Of a stretch of 25,709 bases of DNA, positions 1 through 6,256 are shown piece by piece. How positions within the stretch are numbered: position 1 is the stretch's first letter; each line of letters begins with the position of its first letter. A program made the translations under genes and the position numbers. Under the pieces are notes generated by a model. The model had not been told where the DNA came from. It saw only the letters and a program-made list of their open reading frames with translations, and made no database searches. Origin of the DNA: PNKC01 sp039917655 (GTDB taxonomy: Bacteria; Chloroflexota; Dehalococcoidia; Tepidiformales; Tepidiformaceae); assembly GCA_039917655.1 (NCBI GenBank), contig JBDSJC010000319.1, forward strand, positions 1 through 25,709, read 5' to 3'.

Positions 1-1
1 T

Positions 2-571
2 GGCACATCGACGCTGAACTTCAGCCAGCTCGGCGTTTCGGTGAGCCTGATCTCCACCGCTGGTGAAACCGCCGCCAACCAGATCACCTCCCTCACCGCG
101 GCCGCGAACGACACGATTGTGGTGACCGGCACGGGCGCGGCGAACCTCCAGGTCGGCGCCAACACAAGCGCGTATGACTCAATGAGCATCAGCTTCAACG
201 ATGTCCGCGCCACGCAGGCCTCCGGCCTCAACCTGCTCACCGCAGGCGCCGTGGACTGGACCTCCTCGGCGACGATCGTGGCCAGCAACACCGCCTCTCA
301 AGCGTTGATCAACCAGGTCGACACCGCCATCACCACCATGAACACCCGCCGCGCCGACCTCGGGGCCTCGCAGAACCGGCTCGAGCACACGATCAACAGC
401 CTCGGCGTCAGCGTCGAAAACCTGACCGCCAGCGAGAGCCGCATCCGCGATGCGGACATCGCCTCGCTTTCGAGCCAGATGGTGAGCAACCAGATCCTGC
501 AGCAGGCCGGCACCGCCGTCCTTTCGCAGGCCAACCAGTCCTCGCAGTCGGTCCTCAAGCTCCTCCAGTAA
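2..571 (+). CDS. fliC: Flagellin, C-terminal part (5' end outside window)
   Basis: This is the major filament subunit, exported through the flagellar type III apparatus and polymerised outside the cell. The reading frame is open from base 2, so the N-terminal half lies upstream of the window. The visible part has a low-complexity Ser/Thr/Ala-rich outer region, then the conserved C-terminal D1/D0 helices. These contain the family signature around NRLEHTINSLGVSVENLTAS and SRIRDADIA, and end in the typical TAVLSQANQSSQSVLKLLQ tail. The gene is followed at once by a strong terminator, so it is probably its own transcription unit, as is usual for a filament subunit needed in large amounts. The family assignment is secure. 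Full length and start cannot be seen. Confidence 0.96.
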   Translation, partial: GTSTLNFSQLGVSVSLISTAGETAANQITSLTAAANDTIVVTGTGAANLQVGANTSAYDSMSISFNDVRATQASGLNLLTAGAVDWTSSATIVASNTASQALINQVDTAITTMNTRRADLGASQNRLEHTINSLGVSVENLTASESRIRDADIASLSSQMVSNQILQQAGTAVLSQANQSSQSVLKLLQ

Positions 572-595
572 GAGCGACCGGGCAACACCACCTAC

Positions 596-631
596 ACAGT
601 CCTTCCTCGCGTTCGCGGGGAAGGACTGTTT
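596..631 (+). terminator. Rho-independent terminator after flagellin
   Basis: ACAGTCCTTCC (596-606) pairs perfectly with GGAAGGACTGT (619-629). The inner bases extend the stem (T-G, then CGC/GCG) around a small GTTC loop. The stem is about 15 bp and is followed by TTTGCGGTTT. It starts 24 bases after the flagellin stop codon, which fits termination of a highly expressed single-gene transcript. Confidence 0.88.
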
Positions 632-695
632 GCGGTTTCCGGTGCTCGTGTTGGAGAGATTCCAGCCAGTCACCGCTCTTCTTACGCGCCAACAG

Positions 696-725
696 GGTTC
701 AGAACCGGGGGTTTCGGCCCGATGA
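696..725 (+). promoter_or_regulatory. Dyad and sigma-28-like -10 upstream of the flaG-fliD unit (weak)
   Basis: A perfect 11-base dyad, GGTTC-A-GAACC (696-706), lies just before GCCCGATGA (717-725), which resembles the sigma-28 -10 element GCCGATAA. The expected -35 position (TTCAGAAC, 698-705) does not match TAAAGTTT. The dyad could be an operator. Since the flagellin terminator lies upstream, a promoter is expected somewhere in 632-750, and this is the best candidate I can see. Confidence 0.22.
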
Positions 726-755
726 TCAGGTAGGTTTCCCGAAGGAAGGCTCGCG

Positions 756-1082
756 GTGAACACACTTAGACTGGAAGCCGTTGAACGCATCCACATTCCC
801 GCCGAACGCGCTGCCTGGGAGCAGCAGGGCCGCAGCCGCCATGGTCCTGCGCTGCCGCCCAAGCGCAAGCCTCGCGAACGGCTGGTGGAAGCAGTCCTCG
901 CCGGGACGGACCCCGAGACGTGTGAGGTAGAGATGGTGCTAGATGAGAAGGGCCTGTTGCTAGCGGTTGTGATCCGCGACCGCGCATCCGGCGCGGTCCT
1001 CGCCCGCGTGGGCCCCAAAGAGATCGCGTCATTCGAAGCCACCGCCGGCGATGGCGGAATGCTCCTCGAACGGAGAGGCTAA
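756..1082 (+). CDS. FlaG-like flagellar protein
   Basis: This 108-residue protein starts at a GTG preceded by the ribosome site AGGAAGG (742-748). The N-terminal half is basic and probably disordered. Residues about 58-92 (CEVEMVLDEKG, VVIRDRASGAVLARVGPKEI) follow the pattern of the FlaG domain: a short beta strand, then a (I/V)xVxDxxTGxV-like segment, then a proline/glutamate turn. FlaG proteins influence filament length or cap assembly and are usually encoded between flagellin and fliD, which is exactly the position here. The fliD ATG begins 3 bases after this stop, so the two are surely co-transcribed. The domain call rests on pattern and synteny only. An unrelated small flagellar protein remains possible. 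Confidence 0.6.
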   Translation: MNTLRLEAVERIHIPAERAAWEQQGRSRHGPALPPKRKPRERLVEAVLAGTDPETCEVEMVLDEKGLLLAVVIRDRASGAVLARVGPKEIASFEATAGDGGMLLERRG

Positions 1083-1085
1083 CGG

Positions 1086-3452
1086 ATGGGAAACCCTGTC
1101 AGGATCGGCGGCTTTTTCTCCAGCTTCGATACCGAGGCGGTGATCGCCCAGTTGACGCAGGCGCGCCAGAGCGTGCTCGTCAAACTGGATGTGCAGGAGG
1201 CCAGCGCCACCCAAAAGAAGGCGACCCTTTCTGGCATCCAGGCGAAGTTCACTTCGCTCATGGCCAAGCTCACCACCCTGCTCAACCAGAACTCGGTGAC
1301 AGGCAAGACGGCCACTGTCACGGGCACGGGTGTGGCCGCCGCCGCTGGTCCCAACGCCGCCCTCGGGACCTTCGCCGTGGACATCCTCAAGCTCGCGAGC
1401 CCCACGCAGGCCAACGGCCGCGCGCTCACCTCCCCCATCGACCCTGCCTCGCCCATGGACGCCTCTAACTTTGGGAACATCCCCAGCGCTGGCAGCTTCA
1501 CGATTTCGACCGCTACCGGCGGCCTCCAGAAGTTCACCATAGGCGGCACCATGGCCCAGACCGCCACGCTCCTGAACGCGAGCAACTTCGCGATTGGGCC
1601 GACAGCGGGCAGCTACACGATCTCCACTGCAACCGGTGGGACCGCAACCCTCACCCTTAACCCCGCCACGCAAACGCTGGCAGATGTCGTGACCGCGATC
1701 AACGGTACCGCCGTCGGCGTCACCGCATCGATCACCAACGACGCGAACGGCCGCGCGAACATTCTTTCGCTCACCTCCACGCAAGGCTCGGTCACTCTCG
1801 GCGCATCAACCGACACTTCGAACTTTTGGACGGCAACCAACCTCACCGCGTCCGTGCCTGGCGCCACGCGCGCAAGCCTGAACGCTTTCACGAAGATGAT
1901 GTCCCTCAACAACGTGATCGGCGAGATCAACGCCTCCGCCATCGGCGTCACGGCCTCCATCACCAACGACGTCAACGGCAAGGCGAACCTCATCTCGCTC
2001 AGCTCGGCATCCGGTGCTATCAACCTCGGCAACGCGAGCGACACCTCCAACTTCCTAACTGCGACAAGCTTGATCGCGTCTCCAGCTGGGACGACCCGAA
2101 CGAGCACCCAGCCGATGGCCCGCCTCAACCCCACATCGAAGATGGACACCGCCTCGTTCGATGGCGGCGTCCCGGCGGCGGGCACCCACACGGTCACGAT
2201 CAACGGCGTGGACATCGCCTACAACGCCGCGACCGATTCCCTGCTCGACTTCGTCGGACGGGTGAACTCGAGTGCCGCGGGGGTCTCGCTTCGCTACGAT
2301 TCGCAGACCGACTCCGTGAACATGCAGCAGCTTAAGACCGGTTCGCTCGCCGTTACGCTGGCAGACGACGGCGCCGGCGGCAACTTGCTGGCCAAGCTCG
2401 GCCTCATCGCCGCCACGCAGACTCTCGGCTCGAACGCCGAATACAAGATCGACGGCGGGGCCACACAGTATTCCGCCACGAACACGGTGACCAACAACGG
2501 AACGACAGTGACGCTCAACGCTGTGACCACGCCCGGGACGCCAGCGTCAGTCGCCGTGGCCCAGGATTCGACCTCCGCAGTCGCCAACGTCAAGGCGTTC
2601 GTCACCGAATTCAACGGCGTCATGACGGCAATCGACGCCGCGACGAAGGCCGATGGTTCGAAGACAGGCAACAAGTCAGGACCTCTCTCGGGCGATTCCA
2701 GCCTCCGCGTCCTGAAATCCACACTCCGTGGGATCATGACCTCCAGCGGCGTCAACGTGGGTGGAAAGCTCACAACCATGAGCCAGATCGGCCTCAGCTT
2801 CGGGGCGGTCGGCTCTGCCCTCGGGACGACCAATACGCTGCAACTGGATGAAACGAAGTTCAAGGATGCGCTCACCAACGATCCGGGCTCGGTCCAGTCC
2901 GTACTCACCGCCTTGAAGTTCTCTTCGACCCTGACGCCTGGCGGTACGGGTTCTATCGCCAGCATCACGGGCACCTACTCGGGCAACGCCGCCGGCACGT
3001 ACGCCATCACCGACGACGGTTTGGGCAACCTCACTTCGGTCTTCACGCCGACGAACGGCGGTGCAGCGATCAGCACTTCCGCGGTCGTGCAATCAGCTGG
3101 GACGAACTCGACGCTCATCCCCGGCATGACACTGAGCATCAACGCCCTCCTCACCGCTGGTTCGCACACCATCTCCGTTTCGGCCAGCAGCCAGAGCGTG
3201 GTGCAGCGGATTAAGGATTTCGTCGACCTCCAGGCGGGACTCGGCGGCGTCCTCCAGAAGCGGCAGGACACGTACACCGCGGTGACCAAGAGTCTGGCTG
3301 ACCGGAAGATCCAGATCCAGGCCCACATTGATGCCGAGATGTCCACGCTGCGTAAAAAATTCGCGCGGATGGAACAGGCACAGGCGCGCGCCCAGGGCAT
3401 TCAAAGTTCGCTGACGCAGACCATGAACCAGCTCAGCGCGAGGCCGCAGTAG
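1086..3452 (+). CDS. fliD: Flagellar hook-associated protein 2 (filament cap) FliD
   Basis: FliD forms the cap at the filament tip and guides flagellin folding. The N-terminal FliD_N domain begins with MGNPVRIGGFFSSFDTEAVI and continues in a heptad-rich helix to about residue 70. The C-terminal FliD_C domain covers roughly residues 480-788. It includes the NVKAFVTEFNGVM helix, LRGIMTSS, and a final coiled coil (LRKKFARMEQAQARAQGIQSSLTQTMNQL) typical of the family. The middle is expanded by repeated IN-type modules, giving 788 residues against about 470 for well-known enterobacterial and pseudomonad FliD. The ATG at 1086 has an upstream GGAGAGG at 1072-1078. The gene sits 3 bases after the FlaG-like gene and shortly before fliS, the usual order. 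Confidence 0.95.
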   Translation: MGNPVRIGGFFSSFDTEAVIAQLTQARQSVLVKLDVQEASATQKKATLSGIQAKFTSLMAKLTTLLNQNSVTGKTATVTGTGVAAAAGPNAALGTFAVDILKLASPTQANGRALTSPIDPASPMDASNFGNIPSAGSFTISTATGGLQKFTIGGTMAQTATLLNASNFAIGPTAGSYTISTATGGTATLTLNPATQTLADVVTAINGTAVGVTASITNDANGRANILSLTSTQGSVTLGASTDTSNFWTATNLTASVPGATRASLNAFTKMMSLNNVIGEINASAIGVTASITNDVNGKANLISLSSASGAINLGNASDTSNFLTATSLIASPAGTTRTSTQPMARLNPTSKMDTASFDGGVPAAGTHTVTINGVDIAYNAATDSLLDFVGRVNSSAAGVSLRYDSQTDSVNMQQLKTGSLAVTLADDGAGGNLLAKLGLIAATQTLGSNAEYKIDGGATQYSATNTVTNNGTTVTLNAVTTPGTPASVAVAQDSTSAVANVKAFVTEFNGVMTAIDAATKADGSKTGNKSGPLSGDSSLRVLKSTLRGIMTSSGVNVGGKLTTMSQIGLSFGAVGSALGTTNTLQLDETKFKDALTNDPGSVQSVLTALKFSSTLTPGGTGSIASITGTYSGNAAGTYAITDDGLGNLTSVFTPTNGGAAISTSAVVQSAGTNSTLIPGMTLSINALLTAGSHTISVSASSQSVVQRIKDFVDLQAGLGGVLQKRQDTYTAVTKSLADRKIQIQAHIDAEMSTLRKKFARMEQAQARAQGIQSSLTQTMNQLSARPQ
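1677..2435 (+). repeat. Three IN-type repeats inside fliD
   Basis: FliD residues 198-265 and 274-341 are clear copies of one module. Both have (V/I)xxINxxAxGVTASITND, then (A/G)N(I/L)xSL, then a TSNFxTAT segment, with a 76-residue period. A third, more diverged copy (about 387-450: FVGRVNSSAAGVSLRYDSQT) matches the general flagellin hook IN motif. Many synonymous third-position differences separate copies one and two, so the duplication is old rather than a recent slippage event. A shorter G-S-(F/Y)-TISTATGG repeat precedes them at residues about 137 and 178. Confidence 0.75.
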
Positions 3453-3544
3453 ACGATGCCAGGCAAGTTCCCGATGTTCACGAGCCCAGCCTCTGCCGAC
3501 AATCACCAGGAATTCGCGGTCGCGGCCGCAACCGGGAGCAACGC

Positions 3545-3955
3545 TTGAGCACCAATCCGTACGCTGCCTACAACACAGTTGGCACCACCACAGCGGACCC
3601 AATCACCCTAACGACGATGCTCTTTGATGGAGGCGTCAAGGCGATCCGCAAGGCGAAGATCCATTTCCAGGCCCGGAACCGCGAAGGCTTTCTCAACGAG
3701 ACCAATCGCGCCTACCTGATCGTCGGTGAGTTGCTCGCGACCCTGGACCTCGGTCAGGGCGAACTGCCGAAGCAGTTGAGCGGGCTCTACTCGTACTGCA
3801 TGCGCCTCCTCATCGAGGCCAGCATCGGCGATACCGCGCGCCTGGACGAAGTCGAAGCGCACCTCTCAAAGGTCGGCGCATCGTGGAAGCAGGCGACGGC
3901 GAGCATGAACTCCGGTGGGAGAGACTCGTTGATCTCCCGCGAGTCAGTCGCCTGA
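3545..3955 (+). CDS. fliS: Flagellar export chaperone FliS
   Basis: FliS binds the disordered C-terminus of newly made flagellin in the cytoplasm and prevents premature polymerisation. The 136-residue product opens with NPYAAYNTV, the family's N-terminal signature. It continues with four helices including LTTMLFDGGVKAIRKAKIHFQ, NETNRAYLIVGELLATLDLGQG and LSGLYSYCMRLLIEA, all recognisable FliS segments. The start is a TTG at 3545 with GGGAG at 3533-3537. No ATG lies in a suitable place and the NPY motif must be included. It lies 92 bases after fliD. Its 3' end is overlapped in another frame by the next chaperone-like gene. Confidence 0.92.
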   Translation: MSTNPYAAYNTVGTTTADPITLTTMLFDGGVKAIRKAKIHFQARNREGFLNETNRAYLIVGELLATLDLGQGELPKQLSGLYSYCMRLLIEASIGDTARLDEVEAHLSKVGASWKQATASMNSGGRDSLISRESVA

Positions 3956-4275
3956 GCAGCGACAGCACCACCCGCCTCGCACGCGCGCGGGCTGCCGGCC
4001 AGGGCCAACTCGCACGCCTCCACGCCGACGACTTCGACGGTTATGAAGCGAACCTCTCCAGCTACGCCGAAGAGGTCGGCGCTGCGCTTTGCGAGCGCCT
4101 TACCGCGGACGAGGTCGCTGACCTCGCGCGCATCGACAATGAATGCGCCGTCGAACTCTCCCGCTTGAAGGGTGAGGTGGCCGCCAGTCTGGCAGGTCTC
4201 GCCCGCCGCAGCCAGGCAGCTTCGGCTTACCTCGCGGCCCCCACCTCGCCACGTTCGGACGCTCGTTCAGCCTGA
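3883..4275 (+). CDS. Probable flagellar chaperone of FliT/FlgN type
   Basis: The predicted product is a small, almost entirely helical, Ala/Leu/Glu/Arg-rich protein. Pattern such as ARARAAGQGQLARL, DFDGYEANLSSYAEEV and a C-terminal SQAASAYL resembles FliT/FlgN-family export chaperones. FliT binds FliD and normally follows fliS, so position supports the call. The GTG at 3883 gives 130 residues and a 73-base overlap with fliS. The only other in-frame start near the junction is CTG 3952, which overlaps the fliS stop (CTGA) and would give 107 residues, closer to the normal FliT size. The first 23 residues may therefore be an artefact. Sequence similarity alone is weak. Confidence 0.6.
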   Translation: MEAGDGEHELRWERLVDLPRVSRLSSDSTTRLARARAAGQGQLARLHADDFDGYEANLSSYAEEVGAALCERLTADEVADLARIDNECAVELSRLKGEVAASLAGLARRSQAASAYLAAPTSPRSDARSA

Positions 4276-4280
4276 TTCGT

Positions 4281-4418
4281 GCGCGCAACTGTCACCGTTT
4301 AGAAATGCGAACGGCCTTGGTTGTGCGCCCGGCTGTAATCAAGATCTTTTGGTGGGGTGCCGACCATTAGGGGAGACCGAAGGAAGGCCGGCGAGCCTCC
4401 CGCGGACTCGCTGGGAGG
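4281..4418 (+). promoter_or_regulatory. Foldable 5' leader upstream of the sortase gene
   Basis: Two separate structures can be drawn. An outer stem GCGCGCAAC (4281-4289) pairs with GTTGTGCGC (4320-4328) with one G-U pair and encloses CCGTT/AACGG (4295-4299/4310-4314). Further down, CCTCCC-GCG (4396-4404) pairs with CGC-GGGAGG (4409-4418, one bulged T at 4412). This hides GGGAGG, which is the ribosome site of the sortase gene. The first could simply be the terminator of the flagellar operon, though no T-run follows. The second looks like translational control. I could not match the leader to a known riboswitch. Confidence 0.35.
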
Positions 4419-4422
4419 ATGA

Positions 4423-5049
4423 TTGGCCGCGATGCAGAACCCTGGCAAGAAGGCTAAGAAGCCGTCTCGATCGGTCTGGGTGGCGGCGCTGTTTGTGGCC
4501 GGCGCTGGCGCCATCGCATGGTTCGGCGCCGCCGGCCCGGGGGGCGCGGACCACCGCGCCCGGCCAACCGGGACGATCGCCGCCGCCACCGCTGGTGACG
4601 CCCCCGAGTTGGCCGTGAGGCGAGTCTCGCAAGGGAGCCTGCCGACGCGCGTAGTCATCGGTGGCGCGGGCATAGACGCGAACATCGCCGAGGTGGGTGT
4701 GTTCGATGACGGCGGGCGCCCGGCCTGGGAGACCGCCTGGCGCGCCGCGGGCCACCACCTGGACTCCGCCCTTCCCGGGCAACCCGGCAACATGGTGATC
4801 ACCGGCCACGTCTCGGTCTCCGACCGGGCCAACGCCGCGGTCTTCAGGACGCTTGAGTCGGTTTCGGAAGGCGACGTCATCGAGGTCTACTCGGGCGACG
4901 CGGTCTACAAGTACGCGGTCAGCCGGGTCAGCATCGTCCCGCCGACGGCTGTAAAGCTGCTGCGCTCGGACCAGGATTCGCTTGTGACGCTCATCACCTG
5001 CACCAAAGATCTCAAGAACCGTCTCGTGGTGGTGGGCAAGCTCATCTAA
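4423..5049 (+). CDS. Class D/F-like sortase, membrane-anchored transpeptidase
   Basis: Sortases cut a C-terminal sorting motif on exported proteins and join them to the cell wall or to each other. The 208-residue product has a basic N-terminus (KKAKKPSRS), one membrane anchor (about residues 18-38), a Pro/Ala/Gly-rich spacer, then a complete catalytic domain. Catalytic residues are visible: His129 in VITGHV, Cys193 in TLITC and Arg200 in NRLVVVG. The start is TTG 4423 (4 bases after GGGAGG) or ATG 4432 (13 bases after). Neither spacing is ideal. No LPXTG-like substrate is encoded in the window. It lies between the FliT-like gene and flgM, an unusual place for a sortase. The exact class is uncertain. 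Confidence 0.88.
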   Translation: MAAMQNPGKKAKKPSRSVWVAALFVAGAGAIAWFGAAGPGGADHRARPTGTIAAATAGDAPELAVRRVSQGSLPTRVVIGGAGIDANIAEVGVFDDGGRPAWETAWRAAGHHLDSALPGQPGNMVITGHVSVSDRANAAVFRTLESVSEGDVIEVYSGDAVYKYAVSRVSIVPPTAVKLLRSDQDSLVTLITCTKDLKNRLVVVGKLI

Positions 5050-5059
5050 CTGCAAACCG

Positions 5060-5089
5060 TTGTGGGGCTCCGGCCACGCGACTTACAAT
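5060..5089 (+). promoter_or_regulatory. Promoter of flgM
   Basis: TTGTGG (5060-5065) and TACAAT (5084-5089) are separated by 18 bases. The -10 matches five of six consensus positions. Transcription would begin near 5096, giving a leader of about 20 bases before the ATG at 5115. The farther upstream ATG at 5088 lies inside the -10 box, so it cannot be the translation start if this promoter is used. It would let FlgM be made independently of the sortase transcript. Confidence 0.6.
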
Positions 5090-5114
5090 GAATATCGACC
5101 GAAGGCAGGCACGT

Positions 5115-5399
5115 ATGGGAACAATCCGAAAGACTTCAGAAGCCGGCGAAGTGCACGGCGTCATCCACCAGTTCCCCGGAGAGCGGGTCAAAACAGCGAA
5201 GCGTGGCAGTGTTGAAGAAGGCGACCGCGCCGGGATCACCGCCAATGCCCGCGAACTGAACCGGGCCCTGACCATCGTGGAAGGCGCGCCTGACATCCGC
5301 ACGGAACGAGTCGCCGCTCTGCGCGCCCAGGTTGCGAACGGCACCTACGCCCCCGACCCGCGTGAAGTGGCGCGGGCCATCCTGCAGCGCGGCCTGTAG
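5115..5399 (+). CDS. flgM: Anti-sigma-28 factor FlgM
   Basis: FlgM binds and blocks sigma-28 until the hook is complete, then leaves through the flagellar export channel, so late genes switch on. The 94-residue product has a disordered, polar N-terminal half. The family's C-terminal helices follow: DRAGITANARELNRALTIVEG, then ERVAALRAQVANGTYAPDPREVARAIL, with the diagnostic (R/K)xxxLxxxVxxGxYxxDxxxVAxxIL pattern. I chose the ATG at 5115 because AGGCAGG (5103-5109) precedes it and the ATG at 5088 overlaps the -10 box. Together with flagellin, FliD and FliS it shows that a sigma-28 type checkpoint operates in this organism. Confidence 0.88.
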   Translation: MGTIRKTSEAGEVHGVIHQFPGERVKTAKRGSVEEGDRAGITANARELNRALTIVEGAPDIRTERVAALRAQVANGTYAPDPREVARAILQRGL

Positions 5400-5507
5400 G
5401 GAGAACCAGCACCCCCTGAGGGCTGTACTGGGCACTCGCCGCCGCCAATACGGGGTAACCCCCGATTCGCGGTGGACAGCGGGTTTCGTACGTTGAGTGG
5501 GCGATCA

Positions 5508-5532
5508 GGCGCCGGCCATTAGGACCGGCGCC
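5508..5532 (+). promoter_or_regulatory. Perfect hairpin in the leader of the regulator gene
   Basis: GGCGCCGG (5508-5515) and CCGGCGCC (5525-5532) form a perfect 8-bp stem, extended by CC/GG around an ATTA loop with one bulged A. No T-run follows, so it is not a classic terminator for flgM. It lies 38 bases before the TTG start of the regulator. A weak promoter, TTCGCG (5466-5471) and TACGTT (5489-5494) with a 17-base spacer, would place this hairpin in the untranslated leader. Its upstream arm and loop carry a 13-base string also found in the sortase leader. Confidence 0.4.
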
Positions 5533-5569
5533 CGGCTCTCCGCCGATACGCCTCAACCTGGAGCGCTTC

Positions 5570-6256
5570 TTGCCCAACGTCCTGGCCATTGCCCCTGGCA
5601 CACCTCCCACTATCGAAGGCCGCACCCTCCTCGGCGAGCGCCTGACGATTGCACTCCTCGCCGACCCCGAACGGGCGGTTGCCGAAGCGGCGGCGAGCGT
5701 CTACGACCTCCTGGTGCTCGTCGGCATGACTGTCGATGAACAGCAGGATGTGGTTTCTCGCCTGCAGAGCCACCGCCGCTGGCGGCTGGTGCCCGTGCTT
5801 TATGTGCTGGACGAACAGGGCATCGGGATTTCGATTCCCGCGAGCTACCGCCCGGAGATGGACGGCATCGTTCGCGGCGCCCTCGATTCGGTGGCGGTCC
5901 AACGCCGCATTCGAGCACTGGCGCGGGAAGGCGTCGCGGAGGCGGACCTCGTAGTCGCCGGGCCGTTCGAGTTGGACCCCATCCGCGGCCGCCTGCGCTA
6001 CGGCGAGGTGGAGATCACGTTCACCGACCGCGAAGCGGAGATCCTCGCGATCCTCCTCGCCCGCCCCAACCGTACGGTGTCGGCAAACGAGATCATCGAG
6101 CGAGGGTGGGGGACGGATGCCGACAGCCGCTATCTACAGATCCTCCGGCGCCACGTATCGAACATCCGCCGGAAGCTGTATGCCACTGAGGCGGCCCAGA
6201 GCGTGTGCACCGTCCGAGGTTCGGGCTACCGCTTCGACCTCAAACTCGTGAGCTAA
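5570..6256 (+). CDS. OmpR/PhoB-type DNA-binding regulator with degenerate receiver
   Basis: The C-terminal part (about residues 130-228) is a clear winged-helix Trans_reg_C domain. It runs from a FELDPIRGRLRYGEVEITFT beta sheet through TDREAEILAILLARP and the recognition helix LQILRRHVSNIRRKL to the wing VRGSGYRFD. The N-terminal 120 residues have receiver-like spacing (YDLLVLVGM), but the phospho-acceptor aspartate position is Val51 and no acidic pocket is evident. It is thus probably not controlled by phosphorylation. No histidine kinase is nearby. The TTG start is supported by TGGAG (5559-5563) six bases upstream and by the absence of a better ATG. Its place right after flgM suggests, but does not prove, a link to motility. 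The stop codon overlaps that of the convergent gene by four bases. Confidence 0.85.
   Translation: MPNVLAIAPGTPPTIEGRTLLGERLTIALLADPERAVAEAAASVYDLLVLVGMTVDEQQDVVSRLQSHRRWRLVPVLYVLDEQGIGISIPASYRPEMDGIVRGALDSVAVQRRIRALAREGVAEADLVVAGPFELDPIRGRLRYGEVEITFTDREAEILAILLARPNRTVSANEIIERGWGTDADSRYLQILRRHVSNIRRKLYATEAAQSVCTVRGSGYRFDLKLVS

Noticed and set aside
179..1042. Long minus-strand open frame opposite flagellin and the FlaG-like gene
   Set aside because: Its composition is Arg/Gly-rich with no recognisable domain, it runs through a strong terminator, and both overlapping plus-strand genes are well supported.
3456..3548. Possible 30-codon gene between fliD and fliS, stop overlapping the fliS TTG start
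   Set aside because: No ribosome site precedes the ATG and the sequence is unremarkable. The TTGA overlap could allow coupling, so it was considered, but there is no positive evidence of coding.
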